Shown: positions 1 to 9,514, counted from the stretch's first letter. The stretch is DNA of 64,000 nucleotides from Marinimicrobium agarilyticum DSM 16975 (GCF_000423345.1 NZ_AUHU01000003.1:124001-188000); one strand, 5' to 3'. Notes: generated by a model from the sequence alone, not told the origin. Made by a program: numbers and translations.

Positions 1-1053
1 TTGATAGACCGGCTCGTAGTAACCCTGTTTGCGAATCCAGATGGCCCCGCCCGGCGTTTTGGTCACCGAGGCCACCGCAAAAAACGCCCGCTCGTTCGCT
101 TCACTGGTTTCCGCCGGCTGGGCCAGGTAATTGATCAGACGCAGCCATTCGCTGCGATAGTCGTACTTGTGGCGAAAGAGGTGTTTGTTGACCAACACCG
201 ACAGGCGCGAGCGGATGGAGGTGGAAATAAACACCGTGGTAATCAGCAATACCGCGCCGATCAGCACCAGGCTGTAAATCACCGTGCCCCAGTTGCCGCC
301 GTACAGGCGCACATAGTAGCCGCCCAGCGCCAGAATGGTGATCAACACCCCGACCGCGATCAGCGAGGTGGTGTAAAAGGCGATGGGCCGGGAGAGGGTG
401 AAGTTCGCCGGGCGGTCGGTGCGCTGGAGCAGCAATAGCCCGCCCATGGCCATAAACAGGCAGGTCGCGATCGAGACGGCGGCACGGGACTGCCACAGCA
501 GCGGGTCGATCTGCTGGAAAATCAGCGCGTGGGTAAACAGGTAGATGTCGAACAGGAACAGCGCCGCCAGGTTCATGCACAGCAGCTTGATCTGCCGGTC
601 GTTGCCCGCCGCGTAGCGGAACAGTTGCTCGACGCTGACCAGGCCGATGACCGCCAGAGACAGCGTGAGCCAGGCCTCGAACGAGAAAATCAGTTCCAGC
701 CCCAGAACGGTGGCAATCAGCGAAAACAGGGTAACGGGCCAGCTGATGATGAACAGGACTTTCAGGCTGCGCGGCAGGCGGTGCTGGGCAGCGCTGGCTT
801 TGAGCGCGAGGTAGACCGACAGGGTCCAGACACTGAAGTGCAGACACTCGAAAAAGAACGCCCATTCGACGGCGAACGTCTGATGGATGGTGGCAACGAT
901 AATGAGCAGGTTGAGGGTGTGCACCGCTGCGGCCGGCGCAAAAATGGCGGTCTTCTGCTCTTTGAAAAACTGATAGACGTAGGTCAGCGTGAGTAATCCG
1001 GCCACCACGGCCGCGCTGATGTACGCCATCAATGTGACATTGTCGTATTCCAT
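1..1053 (-). CDS. prsK: PEP-CTERM system histidine kinase PrsK, N-terminal part (runs off left edge)
   Basis: The frame is open from an ATG at 1053 to the window edge, 351 codons without a stop, so only the N-terminal half of a larger kinase is present. It begins MEYDNVTLMAYISAAVVAGL and shows many hydrophobic segments, consistent with a polytopic sensory region. A hallmark run near residues 300-315 (NKHLFRHKYDYRSEWLRLIN) precedes what should be a GAF domain and then the kinase core. This run is typical of PrsK, the membrane histidine kinase that works with the sigma-54 activator PrsR to control PEP-CTERM/exosortase genes. A PEP-CTERM protein is encoded at 20410-21339 with a sigma-54-like promoter, which fits. 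The kinase domain itself is outside the window, so the call rests on the N-terminal half and recall of the family. Confidence 0.82.
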   Translation of the reverse strand, partial: MEYDNVTLMAYISAAVVAGLLTLTYVYQFFKEQKTAIFAPAAAVHTLNLLIIVATIHQTFAVEWAFFFECLHFSVWTLSVYLALKASAAQHRLPRSLKVLFIISWPVTLFSLIATVLGLELIFSFEAWLTLSLAVIGLVSVEQLFRYAAGNDRQIKLLCMNLAALFLFDIYLFTHALIFQQIDPLLWQSRAAVSIATCLFMAMGGLLLLQRTDRPANFTLSRPIAFYTTSLIAVGVLITILALGGYYVRLYGGNWGTVIYSLVLIGAVLLITTVFISTSIRSRLSVLVNKHLFRHKYDYRSEWLRLINYLAQPAETSEANERAFFAVASVTKTPGGAIWIRKQGYYEPVYQ

Positions 1054-1198
1054 GAACGTTCGGTCCTGCTTGGGGGATCCTGCCTTAGTGTCGTCGCCAG
1101 CATAGCATAGCCAGGGCCGTTTTCCGGTGCGGCTCCCCATGACGGATCGGATGATTTAAATGCCATTTTATAGTGGAAGCACACGTCAGATCCAGGGT

Positions 1199-1215
1199 GG
1201 TGCCAGTTTGGTGCG
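1199..1215. promoter_or_regulatory. NtrC-like binding site, distal
   Basis: GGTGCCAGTTTGGTGCG is a degenerate match to the NtrC dyad TGCACCA-N3-TGGTGCA, with a good right half. Its centre lies 32 bp (three helical turns) from the centre of the proximal site, the same spacing as the paired NtrC enhancer sites at E. coli glnA. Confidence 0.55.
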
Positions 1216-1230
1216 CACCGGCCCAGTGCA

Positions 1231-1247
1231 TGCGCCAAGTTGGTGCG
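1231..1247. promoter_or_regulatory. NtrC-like binding site, proximal
   Basis: TGCGCCAAGTTGGTGCG is a near-perfect dyad of the NtrC type (TGCRCCA-N3-TGGTGCR). It is centred about 109 bp upstream of the transcription start predicted from the sigma-54 element at 1321-1337, a standard enhancer position. Confidence 0.75.
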
Positions 1248-1320
1248 AAGTCGTTAAAGACGACCCTTCTGTAAGCTTCATTTATTCCCTAACTGATTGA
1301 TAAAAAACAATTTTATGTTG

Positions 1321-1337
1321 TTGGCCTGCTCTATGCA
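1321..1337 (+). promoter_or_regulatory. Sigma-54 (-24/-12) promoter of amtB
   Basis: TTGGCCTGCTCTATGCA has the invariant GG (1323-1324) and GC (1335-1336) separated by exactly 10 bases, as sigma-54 requires. Predicted start of transcription is near 1348, about 60 bases before the amtB start codon. With the two upstream NtrC-like sites this indicates nitrogen-limitation control. Confidence 0.75.
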
Positions 1338-1406
1338 CTGTTGAGGTTCAGGCCGGCAGTTTCAGCTGTTTTTTCAATTCAAATCCATAAAGACGGGGAA
1401 AATGCA

Positions 1407-2678
1407 ATGGAAGAAAATATTTTTCATTTGCAGTATGCGATTGATACGTTTTACTTTTTAGTGTGCGGGGCGTTGGTCATGTGGATGGCCGCGGGCTTCT
1501 CGATGCTCGAGGCGGGGCTTGTCCGCGCCAAGAACACCACGGAAATCCTGACCAAGAACGTTTCGTTGTTTGCCATTTCCTGCATCATGTATTTGGTGTG
1601 TGGTTACGCGATCATGTACGACGGCGGACTGTTCCTGTCCGGTATCCAGAACGTTGATGTGGCTTCCACTCTGGGCGAGTTCGCCGAGCGTGAGGGCGGC
1701 TTCGAAGGCGGATCCATCTATTCTGGTGCGTCGGACTTCTTCTTCCAGGTTGTCTTTGTCGCGACGGCCATGTCCATCGTCTCCGGTGCCGTGGCCGAGC
1801 GCATGAAGCTGTGGGCCTTCCTGGGCTTTGCGGTGGTCATGACCGGTTTCATCTACCCGATGGAAGGTGCCTGGACCTGGAACGGCGACGACGTTTTCGG
1901 CCTGTACAACCTGGGTGAGCTGGGCTTCTCTGACTTTGCCGGTTCCGGCATTGTGCACATGGCCGGCGCGGCCGCCGCTCTGGCGGGTGTGATTCTGCTG
2001 GGTGCCCGTAAAGGCAAGTATGGCCCGAACGGTGAAGTTCGCGCGATTCCGGGTGCGAACCTGCCGCTGGCCACCTTGGGCATGTTCATCCTGTGGATGG
2101 GTTGGTTCGGCTTCAACGGCGGTTCAGTGCTGAAACTGGGCGATATCGCCAACGCCAACTCCGTTGCCATGGTGTTCCTGAACACCAACGCTGCTGCCGC
2201 TGCGGGCCTTGTAGCCGCTCTGATTCTGGGCCGCATTCTGTTCGGCAAGGCTGACCTGACCATGGCGCTTAACGGTGCTCTGGCCGGCCTGGTTGCGATC
2301 ACAGCTGAGCCTTCCACTCCGAGCGCCCTGGGTGCGAGCATCATCGGCGCCATTGGTGGCATCATCGTGGTGTTCTCCATCGTGGGTCTGGACAAGCTGA
2401 AAATCGACGACCCGGTCGGTGCCATCTCCGTTCACGGTGTGGTTGGCCTGTGGGGTCTGTTGGCGGTGCCTTTCACCAACGACGGCGTGAGCTTTGTCGG
2501 CCAGATCATTGGCGCGCTGACCATCTTTGTCTGGGTGTTCGTGGCGAGCCTGATCGTGTGGGGCATTCTCAAGGCGGTTATCGGCCTGCGCGTCACCGAG
2601 GAAGAGGAATACGAGGGCGTTGATCTGTCCGAATGCGGTATGGAAGCCTATCCGGAATTTGTCGGCGGCAACAAGTAA
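1407..2678 (+). CDS. amtB: Ammonium transporter AmtB
   Basis: Encodes a 423-residue inner-membrane ammonium channel of the Amt/Rh family. The twin pore histidines are visible at H184 (GSGIVHMAGA) and H343 (SVHGVVGLWG), and about eleven hydrophobic helices span the protein. An in-frame TTG at 1341 would extend the protein but lies upstream of the predicted transcription start. The ATG at 1407, preceded by a GGGG ribosome-binding stretch, is therefore the start; it gives no cleavable signal peptide, unlike E. coli AmtB. glnK follows 145 bases downstream, so the order is amtB-glnK, reversed from E. coli. GlnK would plug the channel when nitrogen is plentiful. Expression is probably driven by NtrC and sigma-54. 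Confidence 0.96.
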   Translation: MEENIFHLQYAIDTFYFLVCGALVMWMAAGFSMLEAGLVRAKNTTEILTKNVSLFAISCIMYLVCGYAIMYDGGLFLSGIQNVDVASTLGEFAEREGGFEGGSIYSGASDFFFQVVFVATAMSIVSGAVAERMKLWAFLGFAVVMTGFIYPMEGAWTWNGDDVFGLYNLGELGFSDFAGSGIVHMAGAAAALAGVILLGARKGKYGPNGEVRAIPGANLPLATLGMFILWMGWFGFNGGSVLKLGDIANANSVAMVFLNTNAAAAAGLVAALILGRILFGKADLTMALNGALAGLVAITAEPSTPSALGASIIGAIGGIIVVFSIVGLDKLKIDDPVGAISVHGVVGLWGLLAVPFTNDGVSFVGQIIGALTIFVWVFVASLIVWGILKAVIGLRVTEEEEYEGVDLSECGMEAYPEFVGGNK

Positions 2679-2686
2679 AGACCGAT

Positions 2687-2703
2687 CGGGGGCCGCGCCC
2701 CCG
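2687..2703 (+). other. GC-rich hairpin between amtB and glnK
   Basis: CGGGGGC, loop CGC, GCCCCCG sits just after the amtB stop. No T-run follows, so it is more likely an mRNA-stabilising or partial-attenuation hairpin that could uncouple amtB and glnK levels than a full terminator. Confidence 0.4.
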
Positions 2704-2787
2704 GTATTCAAGCCACTCGCTTGGGAGTGGCGGGAGATGACCAACGCCGCTGTAACGTGTATCTTAGGCCTAACTGTCACTCAATAA

Positions 2788-3162
<375 letters not shown>

Positions 3163-3190
3163 GTCCGAACGGCTGTTCAAACCACTCAGA

Positions 3191-3220
3191 ACCGGCGCCC
3201 TAGGGCGCCGGTTTTGTTTT
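3191..3220 (+). terminator. Rho-independent terminator of amtB-glnK
   Basis: A perfect 10-bp stem, ACCGGCGCCC / GGGCGCCGGT with a TA loop, is followed by TTTGTTTT. The stop codon of the convergent gene at 3200-3547 lies inside the hairpin. Confidence 0.9.
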
Positions 3221-3547
3221 GGCCTCCCGAATCAATGCTTCCACCTCCGGGCGCAGTTGCGCCACATACTGCCGGTGACGCCACCAGATAAACAACGGCA
3301 GTACCACCACCATAATGACCCCACCGGTCGCCGGGCGTGACAGCCCCAGGGCCGGCCCCGCCACCAGGGCGATAAACAGCGAAATGGCGCAAATCCACAC
3401 CAGGCTCATCAGATTGCGGCGCCAGTGCTCGAGCTTGCGGTCCGGACTGTAGGCCCGCTCGTGGGCCTGAGCCAGCAGTTCGGCCTGACGCTCCTCCGGC
3501 CATGCCTGCAGCTCGGGGAAGTGTCGGCGCAATAGTTGAATGTTCAT
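3200..3547 (-). CDS. Small two-helix membrane protein, unknown function
   Basis: A 115-residue protein beginning MNIQLLRRHFPELQAWPEER. After a soluble N-terminal region of about 45 residues come two hydrophobic segments (SLVWICAISLFIALVAGPAL and GGVIMVVVLPLFIWW) and a short charged tail. I do not recognise a named family. It is convergent with glnK and its TAG stop is embedded in the glnK terminator. Codon use matches the neighbours, and a start with no competing upstream ATG supports a real gene. Function is not inferred. Confidence 0.7.
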   Translation of the reverse strand: MNIQLLRRHFPELQAWPEERQAELLAQAHERAYSPDRKLEHWRRNLMSLVWICAISLFIALVAGPALGLSRPATGGVIMVVVLPLFIWWRHRQYVAQLRPEVEALIREAKTKPAP

Positions 3548-3725
3548 CGGTATTCCTCTGAAGGTACGGCTGGGGCGGCGGTTGCTGCGCTCCCGGTTGA
3601 GAGTACGTGAGTTGGTTCAGCGCAGATCTTTCAGAATGATCTGAGCACAGTATGCGGTAATAACCAAAATTTTACCCGGCTTGGCTGCTAAGGTAAAAAT
3701 AGCCTAAAAACACCGCAAATTTGTC

Positions 3726-3755
3726 ATGACGACGTCCACGTCTTGCGCTATAAAT
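3726..3755 (+). promoter_or_regulatory. Candidate sigma-70 promoter of the sutA-like gene
   Basis: ATGACG (3726-3731) and TATAAA (3749-3754) are separated by 17 bases in an otherwise AT-rich gap, about 90 bases upstream of the start codon. Confidence 0.4.
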
Positions 3756-3844
3756 TAGGCAAAAGCGGGGTATCGGGGAGAGCGTTTTGAAACACTTCGA
3801 TAGGCCCGGGTGGAACGTGCAACTGGCTTGGTAGAGGTGTCATT

Positions 3845-4141
3845 ATGGCAAGTCAATATCCGCTCAACGGCAACGACGTGGACGAGGATGTGCTTGACGA
3901 AGAGGAGCTGAGTGAGGATGAAGCGCTGGGAGATGACGACTCTGATGTCTCCTATTCCAGCCCCAAACCCGACACGCCGGAAGACTTCAGTGTGGCGGCC
4001 CGACAACGTCTTCGGGATGAGCTGTCTCGCCAGATAGAAGCGTTTCTGGCCCGAGGGGGGCATATTCACGAGGTGCCGTCCACCCTGAATGATACCAGGC
4101 CCAAGAAGCCGGTCTCCGATTATGGCGATCGAATGATGTAG
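3845..4141 (+). CDS. sutA: SutA-like RNA polymerase-binding regulator
   Basis: A 98-residue, very acidic protein. Residues 11-35 are dominated by Asp and Glu, followed by a basic/amphipathic helix (residues 50-70, ending FLARGGHIHEV) and a C-terminal tail KPVSDYGDRM. This layout (acidic N-terminus, short helix with FLxxGG, KPxSxYG tail) matches SutA of Pseudomonas, which binds RNA polymerase and supports transcription during slow growth. In P. aeruginosa, as I recall, sutA also lies beside amtB-glnK, which supports the call. It is a single-gene unit with its own promoter and a terminator hairpin. The alternative is a generic acidic protein of unknown role. Confidence 0.65.
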   Translation: MASQYPLNGNDVDEDVLDEEELSEDEALGDDDSDVSYSSPKPDTPEDFSVAARQRLRDELSRQIEAFLARGGHIHEVPSTLNDTRPKKPVSDYGDRMM

Positions 4142-4161
4142 ACGGGCTGATAGGCGAATAG

Positions 4162-4187
4162 GGAAGGGGGCGGAGTCGCCCCCTTCC
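4162..4187. terminator. Hairpin between convergent genes
   Basis: A perfect 11-bp stem (GGAAGGGGGCG / CGCCCCCTTCC, loop GAGT) lies between the sutA-like gene and the convergent small secreted protein. There is no clear T-run on either side, so termination strength is uncertain. Confidence 0.6.
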
Positions 4188-4192
4188 TGCTG

Positions 4193-4486
4193 CTAGCTGT
4201 TGCGCGACTTGAACACCTTGATGGCGTCGTTAAATTCCGCGGCGAACTCTTCCAGCTTTGATATCTCGTCCCGCTTGGCGCCGCCGCTCATGCGGGCGCA
4301 CCCCAGATATTCTTCCATGGCTTTTACGTAAGCCTTCACCTCGTTGTTGGCCTTCACCATCTGTGCCGTTTCCGCCGTGGTCGGGTCGGGAATTTCCGGC
4401 TTGGCCCCCGGTTCGCTACAGGCCAGTGCTCCAGTTGGCAAGCCTAAAACGACAGTCAAGCTGCAGAGGAGTAGGGTTTTTTTCAT
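4193..4486 (-). CDS. Small exported protein of unknown function
   Basis: A 97-residue protein with a clear signal peptide (MKKTLLLCSLTVVLGLPTGA, cleavage likely after residue 22 in ALA-C). The mature part is short and mostly helical: a proline-rich opening (KPEIPDP), then a long amphipathic stretch containing EEYLGC. Two cysteines remain in the mature form and could pair in the periplasm. It recalls a family of small conserved hypothetical periplasmic proteins of gammaproteobacteria, but I cannot name a function. It is transcribed in the same direction as the downstream-lying gene order's upstream chemoreceptor (42 bases away), so co-transcription is possible. Confidence 0.72.
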   Translation of the reverse strand: MKKTLLLCSLTVVLGLPTGALACSEPGAKPEIPDPTTAETAQMVKANNEVKAYVKAMEEYLGCARMSGGAKRDEISKLEEFAAEFNDAIKVFKSRNS

Positions 4487-4528
4487 GACGGTTGTTCTCT
4501 CTGTCTTTTGGTTTTTGAGGTGCCGTCC

Positions 4529-6067
4529 TTATAGCTTGAAGCGGTTCACCAGGCTGGTGAGTTTTTCCGCCATCTCCGCCAGGCTGCTGGTATTGGAGTT
4601 AATGCGGCTGGAACTCTCCGCAGTACTCAAGGCAACCTGAGAAATACTGTCAATGTTTCCGGAAATCTGCTGAGTGGCCGAACTCTGTTCTTCGGAGGCC
4701 ACCGCCACCTGATTGGTCCGGTCGCGGATTACGCTGACCAGCTCGGTGATGTCTTCCAGAGAGTTGGTGGCTTCGCCCGCTTTCTCCACAGAGGCTTCGG
4801 CCTGGGTGGTGCCTTCGGCCATCATTTCCACAGCCTCTTTGGCGCCCACTTGCAGGCGTTCGATCATTTCCTGAATTTCGGTGGTGGAGCTCTGGGTGCG
4901 CGAGGCCAGCGTGCGAACCTCATCGGCCACCACGGCAAAGCCGCGGCCCTGTTCCCCGGCGCGGGCGGCTTCGATGGCCGCGTTCAAAGCCAACAGGTTG
5001 GTCTGCTCGGCCACGCCACGGATGACATCCAGCACCGAGCCGATGCTGACGGTCTCTTTGTTCAGCCGATCGATCACCTCGGAGGCGCGACGGATTTCCG
5101 CTGCCAGGTTCTCGATCTGGCGGGTGGTTTCGTTCACCACGGCTTTGCCGCTGGCCGCTGAGTTGTCGGCCTGGAGGGACTTCTCGGCGGTTTCGCTCAC
5201 GCTTTCGGTCACGTCCTGAACGACGTTGGCCATCTGCTTGATGGCGACTACCACCTGCTCGATTTCGGTTTGCTGGTTGCGAATCGCACTCTCGTTCTCG
5301 TTCGACAGCTGAGACACCATATGGGCGTTTTCGCTGACTTCCTGCGCGGTGTCGGCGACGCTGGCGATGATACTGTGCAGGCGCTCCACGAAGGTGTTGA
5401 AGCAGGTCGCCAGTTCGGCGATCTCGTCGCTGCCGCTGACGGGCAGGCGACGGGTCAGGTCCCCTTCGCCCTCGGAAATATCCCGCAGGGCACGAACCAC
5501 CTGGTTGACCGGCTTGGTGATGCTGCGTTGTACCAGGTAGGCGATACCCGCGGCGATCACGCTGATGACAATGATCAGGATAATGGCGTCGCGCATGGCG
5601 TCGGCCACGAGGTGATCAAGCTCGCTCATGTTGACCCGGGTGGAGATGGTGCCGATGCGGCTGCCGCCATCTTCGATGGGGGCGGTAATAATGATGTAGC
5701 CTTCTTCCTCGATCAGCCCGGGCTGGCGGGGCTGGCGGGGCAGAGAGCTCGGAAACTGGCTGCCCTCGGCGCCGCGGACAAACCAGGAGAAGGGCTTGCC
5801 GTTGCTGTAAATCACGGCGTTCTCGATTCGTTCGCTGGCCGTCAGTGCCTCAAGTGCGGAGGTGACTGTCGCGGTATCGTCGAAACTGATTGCCCCGATG
5901 TTCGAGGTGCCCAACACCTGGACCAGTGTCCGCGTATCCTCAATGATTGTCTGTTCGGTCGTGGCAAGGCCGGAGCGAACGGTCACAATGGTGGTGGCAA
6001 TCACCGCGATGACGCAGGTCACGGTGACACTCAGAAGTATTTTCCATTTCAGCGATAGATTATTCAC
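4529..6067 (-). CDS. Methyl-accepting chemotaxis protein with CHASE8-like sensor
   Basis: A 512-residue transmembrane chemoreceptor. The order is TM1 (about 10-30), a periplasmic domain (about 31-155) resembling CHASE8 sensors, TM2 (161-180), HAMP (about 181-235), then a long coiled-coil signalling domain whose hairpin tip carries [19 protein letters not shown], the CheA/CheW-binding signature. The start is GTG at 6067 with a good GAGGG ribosome-binding site five bases upstream. The ligand is unknown. No che genes are nearby, so it presumably feeds a pathway encoded elsewhere. Confidence 0.93.
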   Translation of the reverse strand: MNNLSLKWKILLSVTVTCVIAVIATTIVTVRSGLATTEQTIIEDTRTLVQVLGTSNIGAISFDDTATVTSALEALTASERIENAVIYSNGKPFSWFVRGAEGSQFPSSLPRQPRQPGLIEEEGYIIITAPIEDGGSRIGTISTRVNMSELDHLVADAMRDAIILIIVISVIAAGIAYLVQRSITKPVNQVVRALRDISEGEGDLTRRLPVSGSDEIAELATCFNTFVERLHSIIASVADTAQEVSENAHMVSQLSNENESAIRNQQTEIEQVVVAIKQMANVVQDVTESVSETAEKSLQADNSAASGKAVVNETTRQIENLAAEIRRASEVIDRLNKETVSIGSVLDVIRGVAEQTNLLALNAAIEAARAGEQGRGFAVVADEVRTLASRTQSSTTEIQEMIERLQVGAKEAVEMMAEGTTQAEASVEKAGEATNSLEDITELVSVIRDRTNQVAVASEEQSSATQQISGNIDSISQVALSTAESSSRINSNTSSLAEMAEKLTSLVNRFKL

Positions 6068-6307
6068 GATACCCTCGTTCTCTTGTTCTCTGCCGACGTA
6101 AGGCCCAGTGCGTCGCAGTGGGAGGCTGTGGCGTATTAGTCAACATTTTGCCACAAGCCCCGGCAACAGGCACGGGATGTGCTAGAAAAAATTGTGATAA
6201 AAATTTCGAAGTCCGCTGATTCCGAGTATAGCGGACGGATTCCGACCCGGTGGATTGGGTACTCCGCCCACCCCCTTCATGCATCCTGCCTTATGGTTAG
6301 CGGCGGG

Positions 6308-9300
6308 TTAGCGCAACTCTTGAGGCTGGACTTGTCGTTGAATGAGGGCTTTGCCGGAGGCACCGGATTTTAAAGGAATCCCCGACGGGGGTGGCGAGGT
6401 GTCGCTCTGGGCGCTGTTACCAAGTACACCGCCCCGGATGCCGGTGACAAAATCCAAGCCGTCACGGTCTGTGGCGAGCACCTCGATCACTTGTTCGCGC
6501 TCAAGGCTGGGGTAGGCGCCGCATTGTTCGCCGGGCTGGCAGATGAATCCGTCGGCATCGATATCCGTGCCGGCGATCAGGGAGTAGCGCCCCGGCGCCA
6601 CTTCGGGGAAGACGAAACTGGCACGCTCGCCGCCGGTCTCGACCTGGGCGACGGCCTGGTAGCTGTTGTCGCTGTCTTCACCGACCAGCAAGACATAGGT
6701 GCGGCGGATGATGCCGGCGCTGGAGGGTTCGCCCACGGACATATAGACATCCACCAGGAGCTCGTCGGTAGTGTCGATGGTGAAAACCACTTGGCCCTGA
6801 TAGAACCCGTCGCTCAGCCCTTCCCGGTCGATGGCGATCCGGTAGTCTCCCAAACCATTCTCCTCGACGGTTTCGGGAGCCACGGTCAACCAGGTTTCCG
6901 TGGTTGTTACGTCAATGGTCTCCGGAGTGACCTCTCCCTCGGGATCGAGGGACACCAGGGCTTCCGAGGTCGTGCCCAGGTTCAGCGTGCTCGGGGTGGC
7001 TGTGACTCGGGCGGGCCACTCGAAGCCGTTTCCATTCGCTCGTTCGAAGGCGGCGGCGACAGCTCTTTCAGCATCGATCTGGCCATAGCCGAGCTGGTTG
7101 TTTCTATCGGCGGTGCCCGTCAAGGCGCCATTGATCAACAGGTTGGATACCTCCATCGGGCTTAAGTCGGGATAAACGGCTTTCATCAGTGCCAGGACCC
7201 CGGCGACATGGGGCGCGGCCATGGAGGTGCCCTGATAGCCCAGGCTGTAACCGGGCGTAATGGTGCCCCCTTCGAGCACCGCACTGGTGCTCAAAATGCC
7301 ATCCGGTAGGCCGTCGCCGTTGGCGTCCTGGCCCAGGTAACCGCCGGGGGCAACCAGGTCCAATGTCTCCCCATAGTTGGAGTAGGGCGCCCGCCGGCCC
7401 AGAGCATCGGTGGCGCCCACCGACAGGACGCTCGGATAGCTCGCCGGGTATAGCGGGGTGGCCGTGTTTTCATTGCCGGAGGAGGCCACAACAATGATGC
7501 CGAGCTCGCGAACATCGGCGTAGACGGCGGCCTCTGCCTCGGAACTGCCATTTCCCCCCAGGCTCAGGTTGATGATATCCGCGCGTGTCGCGGGAAGTGT
7601 CTGACTGTCATTCGGTAGCCCGGCGGCATAGAGCACGCTCTGGATAATGTCATAGCTGTTGCCGCCGCCGGTACCCAGTGCCCGCATGGGCATGATTCGC
7701 GCTCCCCAGGAAACACCGGCCCCGCCAATGCCGTTGTCACTGCTGGCGGCGACGGTGCCCGCTACGTGAGTGCCGTGCCAACTGGGGGGGTTGATCTCAT
7801 CGCCATCACCGGGGTCGTCGGGGTTGTTATCAATGCCGGGCTCACCGTCCTGGCTGCGTTCGTCGTCGCGGATGAAGTCGTAACCAGGCTCCAACTTGTC
7901 TGTAAGATCCGGGTGGGACAACACCACGCCAGTGTCGATCACCGCCACAATCGGCACGCTGCCACTGGCGGGAGTGCCGGTGGTCAGGTCCCAGGCCCGG
8001 GGGAGGTTGATGGCCTCATAGTGCCATTGCAGGGCGTAACGCCGGTCATTGGGAATTCGCTGGGCGTAACGTAAGTAGTTGGGCGAGGCCTTGGCGACGG
8101 CCGGGTCTCGGCGTTTGGCCTTGAGCGCCTTGAGTGTCATCCACTTCTGGTAGGCCCTGGGGCGGGCCTGTTGCAGTGAGGAGTAGGCTTGGCTTCTTGT
8201 CGCCTGCAAAGGGGCTGTTGTCTGCAGCTGTACGCTCGGGACCGGTGTCGCGCTTCGGCGTTGTGGGGTGGCCTGGTTCGCCGCTTTTGGAATCACCACC
8301 ATCTCTCCGGGGATAAAGTCCCCGGTCTGGGCCTGACTCAGGTCGGTCTGCGTGGGCGCGCCGTCGGGCAGTATTCGCAATATGTACTTGGAGGTGCCGG
8401 AGTGGGCGTGAACCTGAATGATATAGTCGCCGGTTTCAGCAATGGGGACTTCCTCGTATTCGCCGGTGCCGTCGGAGCTTGCCAGCCCGCTCTGGTCCGG
8501 GGCGTAGAGGAACAGATCCAGATCCCCGGTGTAGCGCTCCGCCTCACTGTCGAAATTGTCGTGATCAACCACCTGTAACTGCACAACTTGGCCGGCCTGG
8601 AGACTGACCCGGTAGTAGTCATCCGGATCCGTTGCGTCGGCAAAATGGGCGGGAAAGTCCGGTGCAATATTGGCGGCTACTGCCGTGGCAAAGCCGGCGA
8701 CCGTGGCCCGGTTGTTGATCGGTTGGGCGTTGTTGAAATCGCTATTTGAGAGAAGCTCGGTCGAGGCGTCGTTCAGCGTGGTGTCAAAATCGTTCAGGGC
8801 CGTGGCGTTGAGCGTGCCGCTGACGGCATACACATCGGGTTCAAACGCAATGTCGATGGTGCAGTCGTTCTGCACCCCGGTCACGGTGTAGGTCCGGTTT
8901 TCCAGTGTGCCATTGCAGCCACTGACGCTGGCGACCCGATAACCCGCGTCCGGTTGCAGGTTGAAGGTCTGGGTATCCTCAATGGTGACGGTGGCGAAGC
9001 GGGGGGAAACGTTGCCGAAATTGGCCACGTCGGTGTCAATGTCATACTCTTCGAGCACAAAGCGCGCGGTGATTGTGCAATCGGCGTTGACCGCCGCCGT
9101 GGTATAGCGGGCGCCGGACAGGTCGCCACCGCAACCGCTGATGGTATCGAGCGCGTAGCCGGGCTCGACGGACAGGTTGGCTCCTGCCGTGCCGCCTTCC
9201 GGCACGCGCTGGCTGCTCGGGGACAGGGAACCGCCCGCCCCGGCGTTGGTACTGACTGTATAGCTGGGCGGCAGACCGGCACTGCCACCGCCGCCACAGG

Positions 9301-9367
9301 CGTTGAGCCATAGGGCAGCGACGAGCCACAGCGGCATGAAGGGGGCGTTTTTGTGGTTCAAGCGCAT
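6308..9367 (-). CDS. Subtilisin-like (S8) serine protease, secreted lipoprotein
   Basis: A 1019-residue multi-domain protein. A lipoprotein signal ends at C24 (LNAC). Two repeat modules of the divergent InlB-B type (about 36-175, each with a GxGGxxSP-like start and paired Cys) come next, then a pre-peptidase PPC-like domain (about 215-332), a propeptide-like linker, and the S8 catalytic domain (about 445-790). The catalytic triad is D478 (AVIDTG), H531 (HGTHVAG) and S715 (GTSMAAPHVAG), with N632 as oxyanion residue. About 230 further residues look like beta-sandwich modules. The likely role is extracellular or outer-membrane protein degradation. It is not operonic with the neighbouring ThuA gene (147-base gap). 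Confidence 0.93.
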   Translation of the reverse strand: MRLNHKNAPFMPLWLVAALWLNACGGGGSAGLPPSYTVSTNAGAGGSLSPSSQRVPEGGTAGANLSVEPGYALDTISGCGGDLSGARYTTAAVNADCTITARFVLEEYDIDTDVANFGNVSPRFATVTIEDTQTFNLQPDAGYRVASVSGCNGTLENRTYTVTGVQNDCTIDIAFEPDVYAVSGTLNATALNDFDTTLNDASTELLSNSDFNNAQPINNRATVAGFATAVAANIAPDFPAHFADATDPDDYYRVSLQAGQVVQLQVVDHDNFDSEAERYTGDLDLFLYAPDQSGLASSDGTGEYEEVPIAETGDYIIQVHAHSGTSKYILRILPDGAPTQTDLSQAQTGDFIPGEMVVIPKAANQATPQRRSATPVPSVQLQTTAPLQATRSQAYSSLQQARPRAYQKWMTLKALKAKRRDPAVAKASPNYLRYAQRIPNDRRYALQWHYEAINLPRAWDLTTGTPASGSVPIVAVIDTGVVLSHPDLTDKLEPGYDFIRDDERSQDGEPGIDNNPDDPGDGDEINPPSWHGTHVAGTVAASSDNGIGGAGVSWGARIMPMRALGTGGGNSYDIIQSVLYAAGLPNDSQTLPATRADIINLSLGGNGSSEAEAAVYADVRELGIIVVASSGNENTATPLYPASYPSVLSVGATDALGRRAPYSNYGETLDLVAPGGYLGQDANGDGLPDGILSTSAVLEGGTITPGYSLGYQGTSMAAPHVAGVLALMKAVYPDLSPMEVSNLLINGALTGTADRNNQLGYGQIDAERAVAAAFERANGNGFEWPARVTATPSTLNLGTTSEALVSLDPEGEVTPETIDVTTTETWLTVAPETVEENGLGDYRIAIDREGLSDGFYQGQVVFTIDTTDELLVDVYMSVGEPSSAGIIRRTYVLLVGEDSDNSYQAVAQVETGGERASFVFPEVAPGRYSLIAGTDIDADGFICQPGEQCGAYPSLEREQVIEVLATDRDGLDFVTGIRGGVLGNSAQSDTSPPPSGIPLKSGASGKALIQRQVQPQELR

Positions 9368-9514
9368 GCCGGCCTCGCACTCCAGTTCCGGGGAACATCA
9401 ATACAGGAAGCGTAGTATACGTGGCGCGAGAAGGGGAAGTTGTGTGCTGGTTGGCGGTCTGTGGCGCCGGACGACGGAGAGCCGGCCGGCGCGCAGACAG
9501 AGACTAACGGTCGA

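Noticed and set aside
1-438. Open frames on the plus strand at the left edge
   Set aside because: They overlap the PrsK frame on the minus strand, which continues uninterrupted off the edge and matches the family.
1341-1406. N-terminal extension of amtB from a TTG start
   Set aside because: Lies before the predicted transcription start (about 1348) and the residues are not family-like; ATG at 1407 has a ribosome-binding site.
9368-9514. Possible small gene between the protease and ThuA gene
   Set aside because: No start with a ribosome-binding site and no conserved frame; GC-rich spacer only.
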